In this document: positions 1 through 9,548 of the stretch, piece by piece
How the letters are laid out: each line of letters begins with the position of its first letter
How positions within the stretch are numbered: the first letter of the stretch is position 1
Source: Isoetes engelmannii
Lineage: Eukaryota; Streptophyta; Lycopodiopsida; Isoetales; Isoetaceae
Assembly: GCA_011763485.2 (NCBI GenBank)
Contig: JAANSK020018911.1
Coordinates: 1-29,230 of the forward strand
Length of the DNA: 29,230 nucleotides
Reading direction: 5' to 3'
Translations under genes and position numbers: made by a program
Notes under the pieces: model-generated
Databases searched by the model: none
What the model saw: only the letters and a program-made list of their open reading frames with translations
What the model was told of the DNA's origin: nothing

Positions 1-1500
1 GGTAGAAGCGACTACTCATAACAGCATCCGGATGTTTTGCCCAGTTGGTTAAGGGCATGTCGGGTAGGAACATTACAGTTCATCAAGGGGCCTCTTAATG
101 AAGACCATGGCTGTTGTGGTCTTGATTTTTTCCTCTGCATTATAGTAGAGGACTCAGCTTCTGGGTTGACATGGGGCTCTGCCTCTAGTGGAGATACTGT
201 GAACAATTTGAAGAGGCTAGGAGATGAGACAACACCTAAGATTAAGCATCTAATGGGTGGGTGTCACATGAGGTAATACGCTTCTTCTGTGCCCAGATTG
301 ATGACTTTGACTATGAGATAAAGCTGACATTTGTAGTTTGACCCACTGCAGACTAGATTTTTTCTTTATTTTGGAATAAATTGTCTCTTTTATTTCACAT
401 GTTATTTTCTAAGCTAGCAGAATTCTTGGAACCCATAAAACCCTTCTAATTTTTGTTTGGATTCTCCTTTTTAATAATTCCACTTTATCCACACGAGGAC
501 AATGTAAATTATACAGATTTGTATTTTTGGTCACTTTATCATCTGGTCTTAGAGTCAAGAACAAGAGACTGGTCTTAGAGTCAAGAACAAGAGAGGCACG
601 ATAAATTTGCTTCCAAAAAGTAGGTACAAATCGCACGATTGTGACAAATATGTGCATGCACATGATTTTCTAGGTTTGTGGCAACAACTAGATGTATATG
701 GATTTCCTTCTATGGTACCTCCCATGGTAAAAGGAGATCACCGCTACTATCTCCTCTTCTATCATGGTGGAAGTGTCCCCCGAAATTACCAACTAAGTGG
801 AGCGGGCCAAGGATGCCCACAACCTGATCCACTGCTAGATTGTGGTAACAGAGGGGGATAGCATCCTTTTCCAGAGCCCCGCGGGGGAATGAATCCCTTG
901 CAGCTCTTCCATGGCCGGGTCTAGACGCTTCCTCCTTTTTTTGTTTTTTTTTCTTTTGTGAATGTCTGATCTGTAGTGCATCGCCTGTAACTCCAGGGAC
1001 TGCCACCGGGCCCTTGTATGCTTCCCCATTGTAACCTGTCCTTTTGTGGCATTCTGTGTAAAGCAAATTTTTGGAATGGAAAATGCCAGGCAACCTTATA
1101 TTTGTGTCGCAGATTGTTTGTTGCTCAGAATGTCTTTTGTTTTTTTAAGATCTACTTGCGTGTAAGTCAGTTTCTGATTAACTGTTATATTTTGCAAGAG
1201 TCAACAACCATTATATTACATTAAGTCATGTTTGATAGGTTGTGAGGAGTGCTACTTGTTCTAGACGGCCTTCTCTTGTTAGCTTGGTTTAAGTTTGGTT
1301 AATGTTGTTGCAATATTGGTGATACTGCCTGATATAGTAAGCCTTAATATTCAAACATTTGAATACCTGAACAATTGAATATCTTTGCAATACAGAAATC
1401 TGCAACCAAACAATGGCCTTATATACATATGAGTGCACGAACTCGTGCCGCAGTTGTCCTAAGTATCGTCACTATCTTCAGACATCTGCAAGCTGAACAT
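1..1500. other. AT-rich flank without a recognised gene
   Basis: Short open frames exist on both strands, for example 37-276 (+), but none shows a domain, signal peptide or repeat that I recognise. Homopolymer and simple A/T runs occur at about 935-955 and 1538-1565. Exons of an unrecognised gene cannot be excluded. I see no RNA gene here. Confidence 0.5.
544..595 (+). repeat. 26-bp tandem duplication
   Basis: Two adjacent copies of a 26-bp unit starting TGGTCTTAGAGTCAAGAACA lie at 544-569 and 570-595 and differ only at the last base. It looks like a recent local slippage or duplication event. It encodes nothing I recognise. Confidence 0.9.
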
Positions 1501-1962
1501 TTAATATGCTTGCCAAAATAAAACATGCATGCATCCTTTAAAAAAAAAATAATAATAATAAAAATACATGAGAAAGGGTGGCTACTGTGTCAGATGGAGT
1601 CCCTCCTCGAATCTGGGAGTTAGCTGTGTTTCCTGGTTCATCTCAGCCCTCCATGTGCTAGCAAACCCCGCATCCATGTCCTTGGCTCTAGATATAACAT
1701 CTAGATTGACCCCTATTTCAACCATCTCCCTTATTATCCTTGCCTTGTCCACTGCCCAGTCATGCCATGTTCTGGTCCAGCATGTGCAGCAACATAACTC
1801 ACCCACCCTTGTGTCTCTAGCCTAATGGAGTTGCCCTTCCCTATGGCAACAGGTGCTTGGGGTGCACCTTGTGAGTTTGTCAAGTCCCAAACCTTCATCA
1901 AAGACCTGATTGTGCTGATTGGATTTGGGACATGTCTAACTACTAGTATGCCCCCTCTATGC

Positions 1963-2530
1963 TCACCTCTTGCCCACCTCCATCATCACCCGAGCAAATA
2001 TGTGTGTCCTCCAGGCCACACATAACCTCCATCTCATCCTCATTACCAATACCTTGTGAGTTATTATGTGCAGAAGTTGTTGGCAATTGGATTGACAGGT
2101 TGCTGCTACTGCATTAGATGCAAGGTTATCTATAATTGGCACTCTAATAGGACTCAGTCCTTGCCTCAACCTCAATTTGTTCCTAGCCTGCAGGCTTCTT
2201 GTCTTCACTTCAACACTCATCGGCCTCTGGTAACCAAAAACTGTTGCAACTCTTGACAGACCCATGGGATATAGTCTGACAGTACTAGCCTCGAATGCAA
2301 CATCTGCCCTCTTCTTGTTCTCCCTTTCTTCCTTATTCATCTGTGCTCTCTTAGCAGCTTCCTCTCTCTAAGCTTTCCTCCTTGCAGCCTTAGCCTTCCT
2401 AAGTGCAAGCTGCTCATCCCTCAATCTTCCTGCCATAGCCCTCCTAGCCTTCTCAGCTGCTAGTGCATGGCAGAAGCCGTCACTGGAGATGTGCACCCTT
2501 CCACCCAGATCAGGAGCAACACCCTCTTCC
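1963..2530 (-). pseudogene. Charged C-terminal tail of the pogo-like transposase
   Basis: Reading on the minus strand from about 2530, the frame gives a Lys/Arg/Glu/Ala-rich helical stretch (RRAMAGRLRDEQLALRKAKA, then a stop, then EEAAKRAQMNKEERENKKRA) followed by a less charged stretch to 1963. An upstream piece at about 2600-2820 contains two copies of an (E/G)DIEAHAG motif, an internal duplication of about 75 bp. Long charged tails after the DDE core are common in plant pogo-type transposases. At least one stop interrupts the tail. Farther down, 1582-1806 (-) may be the last part of the same element, but I recognise nothing in it. Confidence 0.6.
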
Positions 2531-3046
2531 TTTGCCTAAATCCTTGTGATTGCCGCACACATACTTGTGATGGTCTTACATTTCCCAATGGTGGCCTAAT
2601 GGCATGAGAGTGGACTTGCAAAAAATCATGAGTCTGCAACCCATGTGCATCCTAAACGAGTTCCAGGGCCAGCATGTGCTTCTATGTCCCCAGCCCCAGT
2701 AGTAGGGGTGTGCTGCTCCACATGAGGACCAAGGCCAGCATGTGCTTCTATGTCCTCGACCCCACTAGGAACTGTGTGCTGCACACTATGCAGCATTGGT
2801 TGCTGCTCAACATGTGCAATGGGATTTGGCGTATTCTTCCATAGTTGCTACACATGATCCATGTTGAATTGGGCCCAATCCTCATATCGTCATTGGCCTC
2901 ATCTTCTTCAACATCCTCTTCAATCTGCTCTATAGGGACCCTCCCAAACCTGGTAGCTTCTTACCCTGGCCTCACCTTTTCTGAATTGAAAGCCAAATCC
3001 TGTTGCCTTGAAACCAGCCTTGATATTCTTAGGTGTAACAACAACA

Positions 3047-4258
3047 TCAATAGATCTTGATATCAACTCTACTATGTCCTCCCTTTTTTGGTTTAGGCCT
3101 TCCCTTGGCAACCACGTATGCAGACCTCTGCCTCTTGAATTGGGCCTTAAATGGTACAAAACAAGACACATCCAAAGGCTGTAGCCTATGAGAGGGATGT
3201 GCAGGCAACAATGCAAAGTGAATACCCTTCTCCTTTGCTGCCAAAATCACTTCCAGTTCTACATGACTGCCATGCCCATCCAGAATTACAAGGTGAGGTT
3301 CTTTTGGGGAAACACCACCTGGCACTCTTGCTGCAAAATGATCCAGCCAAGACTTGAACAATGCAGATGTCATCCAAACTGATGTTTGCACAACATGAAT
3401 TGCACCCTCTTCATACCTTGCTATGTTGTCTTGTCTTATGCGGGTTCCCTTAAAAATGTACATGTTAGGGATCTGGTACCCTTTTGCATTCACATATACC
3501 AAGATAGTTACCCACTCCCTATTGTTCATAACAACCTCACTTATCCTATTTACCCCCTTCCTCTCTATGATCTTCATACCCTTGACCTTCCCAGCCTGAA
3601 TGTCAGTCTCATCTGCATTCCAGATCCTAGAGGGTGGGAACTTGAACTCAACATATATCTAGCTAAGGCGAGAATAGAAACCATCTAAGGTTTCTTGATT
3701 CATGGCACGTACCCTTGCAACATCTAGTGATTATGCACTCCTCAATGCAATCTCTGGATGCCTTTGCTTGAATTGCCTCCACCACCTACTGCCAGACACC
3801 CTTTGTAGTATAGAATTCCCACCATCTCGGGCCATCTCTGCAGCCTTCTCTTTGACATCAGTCAGGGTGACTCCCATACCCTGCTCTGCCCTACCAAGTG
3901 CCCAATTGACTAACTCTTTCTCTTGTAGAGTTGACAGAATTTGGAGATGATTGGTTTGTTTGTGGGTGATGGTGATCCTACCATATAACCAGTCACGTAT
4001 TGTAGACTGGGGTATACCAAAATGCCTAGAGGCTTCTCTAACTGAAATGCCAAATTCACTAACCTCTTCTAGTATGTCTAGCATTTGCTCCTCAGTCCAT
4101 TGGCCATGTTTGAGTGGACTCCTTGGCATTGGGAGGCTTCCAGTACTCCCTTGTGGTGTCTTCCGTTTCCTCCTGGGTGCAGTAACCTGCTTACGAGCTG
4201 TTGAAGCTCTGCTATCCTCCTCACCATTGATTTCTCCGCGGGCCCTCGTCGCTACCAT
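3047..4258 (-). pseudogene. Pogo-type transposase, HTH plus DDD core (broken)
   Basis: The first Met is at 4258. After a basic leader, residues about 45-95 form a Psq/CENP-B-type HTH (motifs WTEEQMLDILEEV, ISVREASRHFGI, STIRDWLYGRI) for binding the transposon ends. The frame then runs into the DDE_1 core. The three catalytic Asp codons are visible: NADETD (Asp at 3611-3613), VILDGHGSH (3278-3280) and LQPLDVSCF (3170-3172). This is the DDD pattern of the pogo/Tigger/jerky group. Two in-frame stops, near 3731 (TAA) and near 3660 (TAG), split the HTH part from the core. Around 3100 the frame shifts; the next piece (about 2920-3110) contains VTPKNIKAGFKATGF, matching the usual segment after the third Asp. 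The catalytic residues survive but the gene cannot make one intact protein. Confidence 0.88.
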
Positions 4259-4300
4259 GTTTGCTACCGTGCTCCGGAATGCCTGTGGGCGATATTTCTG

Positions 4301-4649
4301 GAACAGGGTGGTCTGAACAAGTTACTGATATGATCAAAGCCATAGCGGGAGCAGGGGCCATTGAAATTGCTTCGGGCAATCGAGTGCAAGTTTTTGGGCG
4401 CCAATTCATGCAGCCAGCATTGAATTCACATTTCGAATTGGCATGCCCAGGGCTTCTTGCATATGCATGCATGGTCTGCAGATGCATGGTCGTAGGCAAC
4501 CTGCCTGACATCAGACGTCTTTACACGTCGTTCGGGGGAGACAATCTGAACGGGAGTTGGAAGAAACCAACTTCCAAGGAAGGCCACCAGGGACGTTCGA
4601 TGGACGTGTGGGTAATGACAACAGGGTGTGTCATATGGCGACCGGACGG
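4301..4649. other. Spacer between transposon and PORR promoter
   Basis: GC-richer than its surroundings, with short palindromic patches (GCATATGCATGC around 4458-4472, and GGAGTTGG/CCAACTTCC around 4552-4574). The frame at 4261-4674 (+) shows no domain. It could be the 5' end region of the pogo element or the body of the repeat whose end lies at 4650-4712. Confidence 0.4.
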
Positions 4650-4715
4650 GGGGTTGCTCCCGCCCCGAGGTTAGGGCACGGTAGAAGGCACCCATACCCT
4701 ATTCTATTTTATTCG
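4650..4715 (+). repeat. Dispersed repeat 3' end with TATTC-type tail
   Basis: The stretch GGTTAGGGCACGGTAGAAGG continuing into CACCCATACCCTATTCTATT recurs in inverted orientation at 29180-29230 with one mismatch in the core (GGGCATGG there). It is followed by a TATTCTATTTTATT tail that resembles the (TATTC)n tails of the LINEs in this window. The likely reading is the 3' end of a non-LTR element or SINE. It lies about 65 bp upstream of the PORR start codon, so it may lie in the gene's promoter or 5' UTR. Confidence 0.6.
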
Positions 4716-4735
4716 TCCTCGCGATTCTAAAAATC

Positions 4736-4779
4736 GTCCACTATGACACAAACCCTATCAAGGTCCACTATGACTCACC
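4736..4779 (+). promoter_or_regulatory. Promoter-proximal direct repeat and bZIP-like site
   Basis: GTCCACTATGAC occurs twice, at 4736-4747 and 4763-4774, 27 bp apart. The second copy runs into TGACTCA (4771-4777), an AP-1/GCN4-type core that plant bZIP factors can bind. The TGA at 4771-4773 is also an in-frame stop directly upstream of the ATG at 4780, which fixes the start. No clear TATA box was found. The regulatory role is inferred. Confidence 0.4.
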
Positions 4780-5907
4780 ATGACAGCGTTATGGGAACTG
4801 AAGTTGCGGCTTTCCGGGGCCTCCCTCCTGCGAAAATGCAACCCTTGGCATCTTCAAAAAGCTTGTTACAAGAAGATAAAGAAGATGGAAAAAAATGTGA
4901 TCCGAGATGATGCCTTGGATGCTATTATGGAGCAGGAATTTAAGACTATGCACCTTCTCCTGTTAAAAGAGCAGTTGCAACAGCAAGAAATGCGCCTATT
5001 GGATACACAATCTGCGGGAAAGCTGAAATTGGCCGTGGGTTTCAAGAGAAAGCAAAAGGTGCTGCCATATGTAAGAAAATTCCCTCAACTTTTTAGGGTT
5101 ACTGTAGATGAAGATAATGTGCAATGGGTTGAGTTCAGTCCAGAGATGGAGGACTTGTTGGATGAAGAGGATAAAATTATGAAAGAGCATCATGAGCCTC
5201 ATCTGATTACTGTGGTAAGAAAGCTGTTGATGATGTCCTCAGAGGGCAAGTTAAACGTCGCCCACCTTGAACGGGCAAGACGAGATTTTGGTTTCCCAAT
5301 TGATTTTAAGTCTGAATTTGTTTACAAGTATCCTGAATATTTTCATGTTATTTCAAACAAAGATGGCCTCTTTCTGGAGCTGGTTAATTGGGAGCCTCAG
5401 TTGGCTGTTACTGCAAGAGAAAAAAGACTGAAGCAGTTGAAAAAGGAGTTAGAGGAGGAAGGCGATGATATTAGTCCGTACTCCTTCAACATATCAGTCA
5501 ATAAAGGCTTCACACCTCTGCAGGGTCTCTTGGAAGACTTCCAGGTACTTCCTTTCCCATCACCTTATGACCACGATCACGATCCAGCTGACCCAACCTC
5601 TCCTGAGGCATGTAAGCGAGTAGTTGGCATAGCACATGAATTCTTGAGCCTTACACTAGAAAAGAGAGCAATTATTGATCATTTGTCCCTTTTCAGGGAA
5701 GAATTCAGATTGCCAAAACGTCTGGAGGCCTTATTAGATTGCTATCCTTTCATCTTTTATATTTCACCCAAAGGTCATTATCACAATGTTTTTCTGCGAG
5801 AAGCTTATAAAGGAGGCCTTCTATTGGACAGAAGTCGTTTGGTCACCATCAAGGAGCGCATACTCGATCTGTTAAAAGTTAGAGAGGAACCCAATCATGA
5901 AGGATAA
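4780..5907 (+). CDS. PORR-domain organelle RNA-binding protein
   Basis: A 375-residue protein of the plant organelle RNA recognition (PORR, formerly DUF860) family. Known members such as WTF1 bind group II introns and support their splicing in chloroplasts or mitochondria. The first 40 residues are rich in Arg, Lys, Leu and Ser without early acids, as expected of an organelle transit peptide; mitochondrial targeting looks slightly more likely. The PORR region spans about residues 38-350, with family features such as VLPYVRKFPQLFRV (about 93-106), the FVYKYPEYFHVI repeat (about 180-191), LPKRLEALLDCYPFIFYIS (about 313-331) and the VFLREAY segment (about 339-345). An acidic linker (DHDHDPADP) lies at about 264-272. 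The start is fixed by an in-frame TGA three codons upstream. It is one exon, common for this family, and near the usual length. Frame and motifs are intact, so it is probably functional. The specific RNA target cannot be told. Confidence 0.92.
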   Translation: MTALWELKLRLSGASLLRKCNPWHLQKACYKKIKKMEKNVIRDDALDAIMEQEFKTMHLLLLKEQLQQQEMRLLDTQSAGKLKLAVGFKRKQKVLPYVRKFPQLFRVTVDEDNVQWVEFSPEMEDLLDEEDKIMKEHHEPHLITVVRKLLMMSSEGKLNVAHLERARRDFGFPIDFKSEFVYKYPEYFHVISNKDGLFLELVNWEPQLAVTAREKRLKQLKKELEEEGDDISPYSFNISVNKGFTPLQGLLEDFQVLPFPSPYDHDHDPADPTSPEACKRVVGIAHEFLSLTLEKRAIIDHLSLFREEFRLPKRLEALLDCYPFIFYISPKGHYHNVFLREAYKGGLLLDRSRLVTIKERILDLLKVREEPNHEG

Positions 5908-7910
5908 ACCAACAAAGAAATGAAAAAAGTCTTGTTAAGTTTGGTGATCTTGTTTTCAAGGAAAACTAAATAAGAAAAGCTTTGGGAATTCGACATGCCC
6001 CCTAAAAAATGTTTAGTGCAGGTAAATGCAGTTTTTTTCCTCTGCATCTGCTGCTGCCACTTTGCAACGCTTCAACTATTAAAATTCAATACTGTGCTTC
6101 TTGAGCTATGGGTACATGGATGATGAGTGTCATAGTTTGGAACTTGGTGCATCTGAATTGGTTTGGGCCTAGGAAAACCACATCCTAGCTGTGAAGATTA
6201 GAGTTATTTGTTTCCTACAGCAATGACTATAATGAAAGTGCACATAAGCTACCAAGAAAAATACATCCCTCTACAAGGAGAGATGAGTTTATCCAGGCTA
6301 TTTTGATAGCTGAAGTCATGCATGCTTGCTTTGGTCTCAATCTGCTGGCTCTAGTCAAGATTTCTACAGCAATAGATATAGCAGTTCTGGCCAGTCTAGT
6401 TGTTGAACATGGGGAGAGAAGATGGAGACAAACCCATTGCTGGAATTGGTGGGACCTTTGTGTCTTTTGCTTAGCATTTCTCCTCGCCCACATATCACCG
6501 CAAACAAAAAACAGTTACAATAAAGATGATATAGGAATATTGCAGATTCAGTATCTGCCAGAGGGAGATGGTGGATGACAGCAGGTGCCCAAATTTCATA
6601 TAAGCCATCAACAACAGCTAACAGAATATCCAAGAAAAAGAATTTTAGATAGTTATCAACATTTATCTTTTATGGTGTAACAATGTAGTGGCCTTGTTGC
6701 TGGCAATCGTATTTATGATTGCATTAGCAGAAGATTTGTTTCTGCTTGAAATTGCACTTCCAACACTTTTAGCAGTTCGTACGAAGCTCTTAACAGATGA
6801 AAGGAGCATGTATGATTTATAAGATCTAACAATTATACCATTTGCGGGTTCGCATGTGTAGATCTTCTGAAACTCCATTTACCATATGAGGGGGCGCCCA
6901 GGAAAAGGGCCAAACAGCAGTTTATTGACATGCTGGAAAATGCAGGGGTCACAGAGATACATGGAATAAACTGGATGGCAGTACTGGGAAAAGGGTCAAA
7001 CAAAGGTGCTTGATGGAATTAGTGATTGATCCCTAGAGAGTAAATTTATAATAAATGTTAAAAGCAGCTTGAATGTGAATGATGAAGGAGCTCTGAACAT
7101 TGGATCCAGCATTGTGAAGTTCAATCATTAAAAAACCTTTGCTGATCCTCTCAATCAGGTGATCAAAAATACCTCCCAGCTTTTTTTTTTTTGGCGATGA
7201 ATGCGTTATGCAAGTGCATTCTGCTGGAAAACTCTGCTACAAAAAAGCTTTCATGTTATGTTTGTTATGTTTGTTAATGCTACTTGGTGAGCATTAAGCA
7301 CCTGAATTAAGTTAGAGCAGTACTTTGAGACATATATTATATAGCAGGGATGTATAATTTTTGTTTACTTCATAAGGTCTCCATGAGTATAAAGTGCATG
7401 ATTGTTTTTTTATCTAAGCTCTGATGATACAGCACGTTTTGTAATGTATAATCTTTTCTGTTTTACATTGCATGCACGTTTGTCATGCCATTCTGAAATT
7501 ATACATAAATCCATTCTTAGATGGAAGTTGATTTTGCAAAGAAGTCCGGGTTTAATCAATCGATGAGCACATGATGGAGTGCAAAGTGAACTTACGGAGC
7601 TTCAAACATTTTATGCTTTCCTTTAGCGAGGTTTTCCATGCATTAGTTTGTATGCTTTCTTTCACAGGAGGTCCCATATCAGCTTTCTGTAGAATATTTT
7701 GAGATTCTTCGCTTACGAATATCTAGAAAGCCTGTCTATACATGGTTGGCATGGCTGTTGTCCTAAGTAAAACACCTCTCATCCGTGTGTGATGGCTTTG
7801 TTGGAAATGAATCATTTTGTGTTAAAGCTTTAATTTGCTGTCAGATCTGTTTAGTGTGGCTTTGCAGAGAGAGCACATAGTATTTCATCGACCAGGAATC
7901 AGCGAGTTGA
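5908..7910. other. AT-rich region downstream of PORR, no gene recognised
   Basis: This stretch presumably includes the PORR 3' UTR. Canonical AATAAA is not obvious close to the stop; a weak AAATAAG lies near 5967. Acceptor-like sequences such as CTTTCACAG at about 7660-7670 could mark 3' UTR introns, but without transcripts this is speculation. Frames such as 6303-6578 (+) show no domain. Confidence 0.45.
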
Positions 7911-8018
7911 GAGGCAATCATCTTCAATGTTGGTCATGATTTTTGTGTTGTTTTGCAGGGTTTAGAGGCAATCGTCTTCAATGTTGGTCATGATTTTTGT
8001 GTTGTTTTGCAGGGTTTA
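7911..8018 (+). repeat. 54-bp tandem duplication containing an acceptor-like site
   Basis: Two adjacent copies (7911-7964 and 7965-8018) differ at one base (ATCATC versus ATCGTC). Each copy ends in TTGTTTTGCAGGGTTTA, which looks like a polypyrimidine tract plus 3' splice site, so the duplication presents two identical candidate acceptors in tandem. Near identity implies a recent event. Confidence 0.92.
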
Positions 8019-8323
8019 TCCCATTTTGTACTCTAATTAGAGGTCAATCAGGGCTACAACAAGTTGACAAGAAGTAAGCATATGTTTTATTCTCTCCTTT
8101 TTATTTATGTTTGCGACATCATATTCAGAAGAACTAACTGGTCAAGATGCGTAGCCCCTAAAATTTCTGTCCATTTTAACTTTGGAACTGATATGATGAT
8201 TGATCAAGCTAAGAAATGCATTGAAATCAAAAGTCTGAAAATGGGTTTGTTCCTTTCGTATTGCTGAATATTAGACCGTGTTTTCTTACTGCTGAATGTT
8301 AGACTCTGTCTTCTTTCGTATGA

Positions 8324-8434
8324 ACAATCTTTCTACAACTCTGTTACTTCTGTAAATAGTCTCATAAGCTATTGGAAGCTTGCAGCATATTCTTGACATG
8401 CTGCTGAACAATCTTTCTACAACTCTGCTACTTT
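8324..8434 (+). repeat. Dispersed direct repeat
   Basis: GAACAATCTTTCTACAACTC occurs at about 8322-8341 and again at about 8406-8425, with similar flanks. Just upstream, TGCTGAATATTAGACCGTG and TGCTGAATGTTAGACTCTG form another near-direct pair. The region looks built from diverged local duplications and has no coding signal. Confidence 0.7.
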
Positions 8435-8696
8435 TTTAAGTAGTTCTAAATGCTACTTTCTATTGGTAAGTGTTTGTTTCTCAATTTAAATTTCTTCTAA
8501 TTGAAAAATAGGCATAATTGGCACATCCTAGCAGTACCTATTTTGTGGATAAGATGTTCTCACTTAAATATATAATACTGGAAGATCTGGAAGCAACTTC
8601 TTAAATCTGACGCTCTCCGTTATTGCAGGATTTGGAGAGAGATGAAAGATTAGCAGCATGTTGTAGAGGAGACAGTTCAAGAAGATATAGAGTTTT

Positions 8697-8755
8697 GGTA
8701 ATGCCACGCAGATCCGAGATAACAAGATGTTATCTTGGATATGCTTGGCATTACC
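8697..8755. repeat. Near-perfect 59-bp palindrome
   Basis: The left arm begins GGTAATGCCACGCAGATCCG and the right arm ends TATGCTTGGCATTACC. The arms of about 28 nt pair with only about three mismatches around a tiny loop (AAG/ATG). Transcribed, it would form a tight stem-loop; as DNA it could extrude a cruciform. The stem is short for a plant miRNA precursor. Confidence 0.85.
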
Positions 8756-8829
8756 GGAACTCCATATCTTGGATCACGTTAATGGAACTCCGTATGTTGG
8801 ATCACGTTCCTATCTTGGATCGCGTTAAT
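8756..8829 (+). repeat. Degenerate tandem repeat abutting the palindrome
   Basis: Three units share CTTGGATCACGTTAAT-like sequence: 8756-8783 (28 bp), 8784-8808 (25 bp, truncated) and 8809-8829 (21 bp). The motif ATCTTGGAT also occurs in the right arm of the adjacent palindrome, so the tandem units probably arose by copying part of that arm. Confidence 0.75.
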
Positions 8830-9109
8830 ATATCTGTTGTTGTTAAATGCTTTGACCTGTCCTTTGCATTATTTTGTAGCTTTATGATAAGGATTATGTA
8901 TGATGCTTTTTTGCTACATGACTAAGATCCAATTTTATGACTAGCAGATCGAAATTCTGCAAGGGATTCTGAAGGCGAAGGAATGGCTATAAGTGATGAT
9001 TCTGGTCTTATCATTGAATCAACTCTGCCTTTTCAATTCATTTCTACGCGGCAATTGTTCCATGTTTCCTTCCATGTTTAGATTAACATTCTCTCTATAG
9101 TGCCTAGGC

Positions 9110-9480
9110 TCCTCCTCTCTCTAGGGTTTCGATTTTTTCTCTCTAAGGGAAGCTCATTGGTCTTATTCCAATTTTGCGCATGGATTTACCCCTAGGCAAC
9201 TGCTCCTCTCTAGCCCTTCTCACCCACTGTCTCTAGGGTTTTGACCTTCTTTGTGTAAGGGTGGCTCGTTGGTCTATTTTGGCCCCCATATTGCAATTTT
9301 GAACATGGATTTACCCCATGCCACCACACCCGTCCCCCCCCCCCACCCCAAAGCCATTCTCTCTCTAGGGTTTTGACATTCTCTCTCTAAGGGTGGCTTG
9401 TTGCTCTAATTTTGGCTCCCCTATTTCAATTTTGAACACGAATTTACCCCTATGCAACTCCTCCCCCCTTTCTAGCCCCT
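9110..9480 (+). repeat. Tandem monomers in the LINE 5' UTR
   Basis: Three diverged units of about 112-132 bp each carry CTCTAGGGTTT (CTAGGG at 9121, 9233 and 9365), then TCTCTAAGGG(T)GGCT, then ATGGATTTACCCC or a close variant. They lie directly before ORF1. Repeated 5' UTR monomers carrying promoter activity are known in some L1 lineages, for example in mouse. The same role here is inference from position and repetition only. Confidence 0.75.
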
Positions 9481-9548
9481 TTCTGGCCACTTTGCCACTT
9501 CCCTCCAAGAGTCCCTTGGCTTTTTCCACTCCCTTTGCTACCCCTCAA

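Larger units (their letters stand above)
1560..4300 (-). mobile_element. Decayed pogo-like (Tc1/mariner superfamily) DNA transposon
   Basis: Minus-strand coding pieces occur in the order expected for a plant pogo-type transposase: an N-terminal helix-turn-helix (about 3731-4258), the DDE_1 catalytic core (about 3047-3690), a post-core segment (about 2920-3110), then a long charged tail (about 1963-2530). The outer limits are estimates because I could not find convincing terminal inverted repeats or a TA duplication. The left limit is placed near the A/T-rich run at about 1540-1565 and the right limit just upstream of the first Met. Several stops and at least one frame change make it non-autonomous. 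It sits immediately upstream of the PORR gene in the opposite orientation. Confidence 0.8.

Noticed and set aside
1-17. GGTAGAAG at the window start resembling the repeat end at 4650 and 29180
   Set aside because: Only eight bases match before the sequences diverge, so chance is likely.
6227-6633. Overlapping frames on both strands downstream of PORR
   Set aside because: No domain or sensible composition. They look like chance frames in noncoding DNA.
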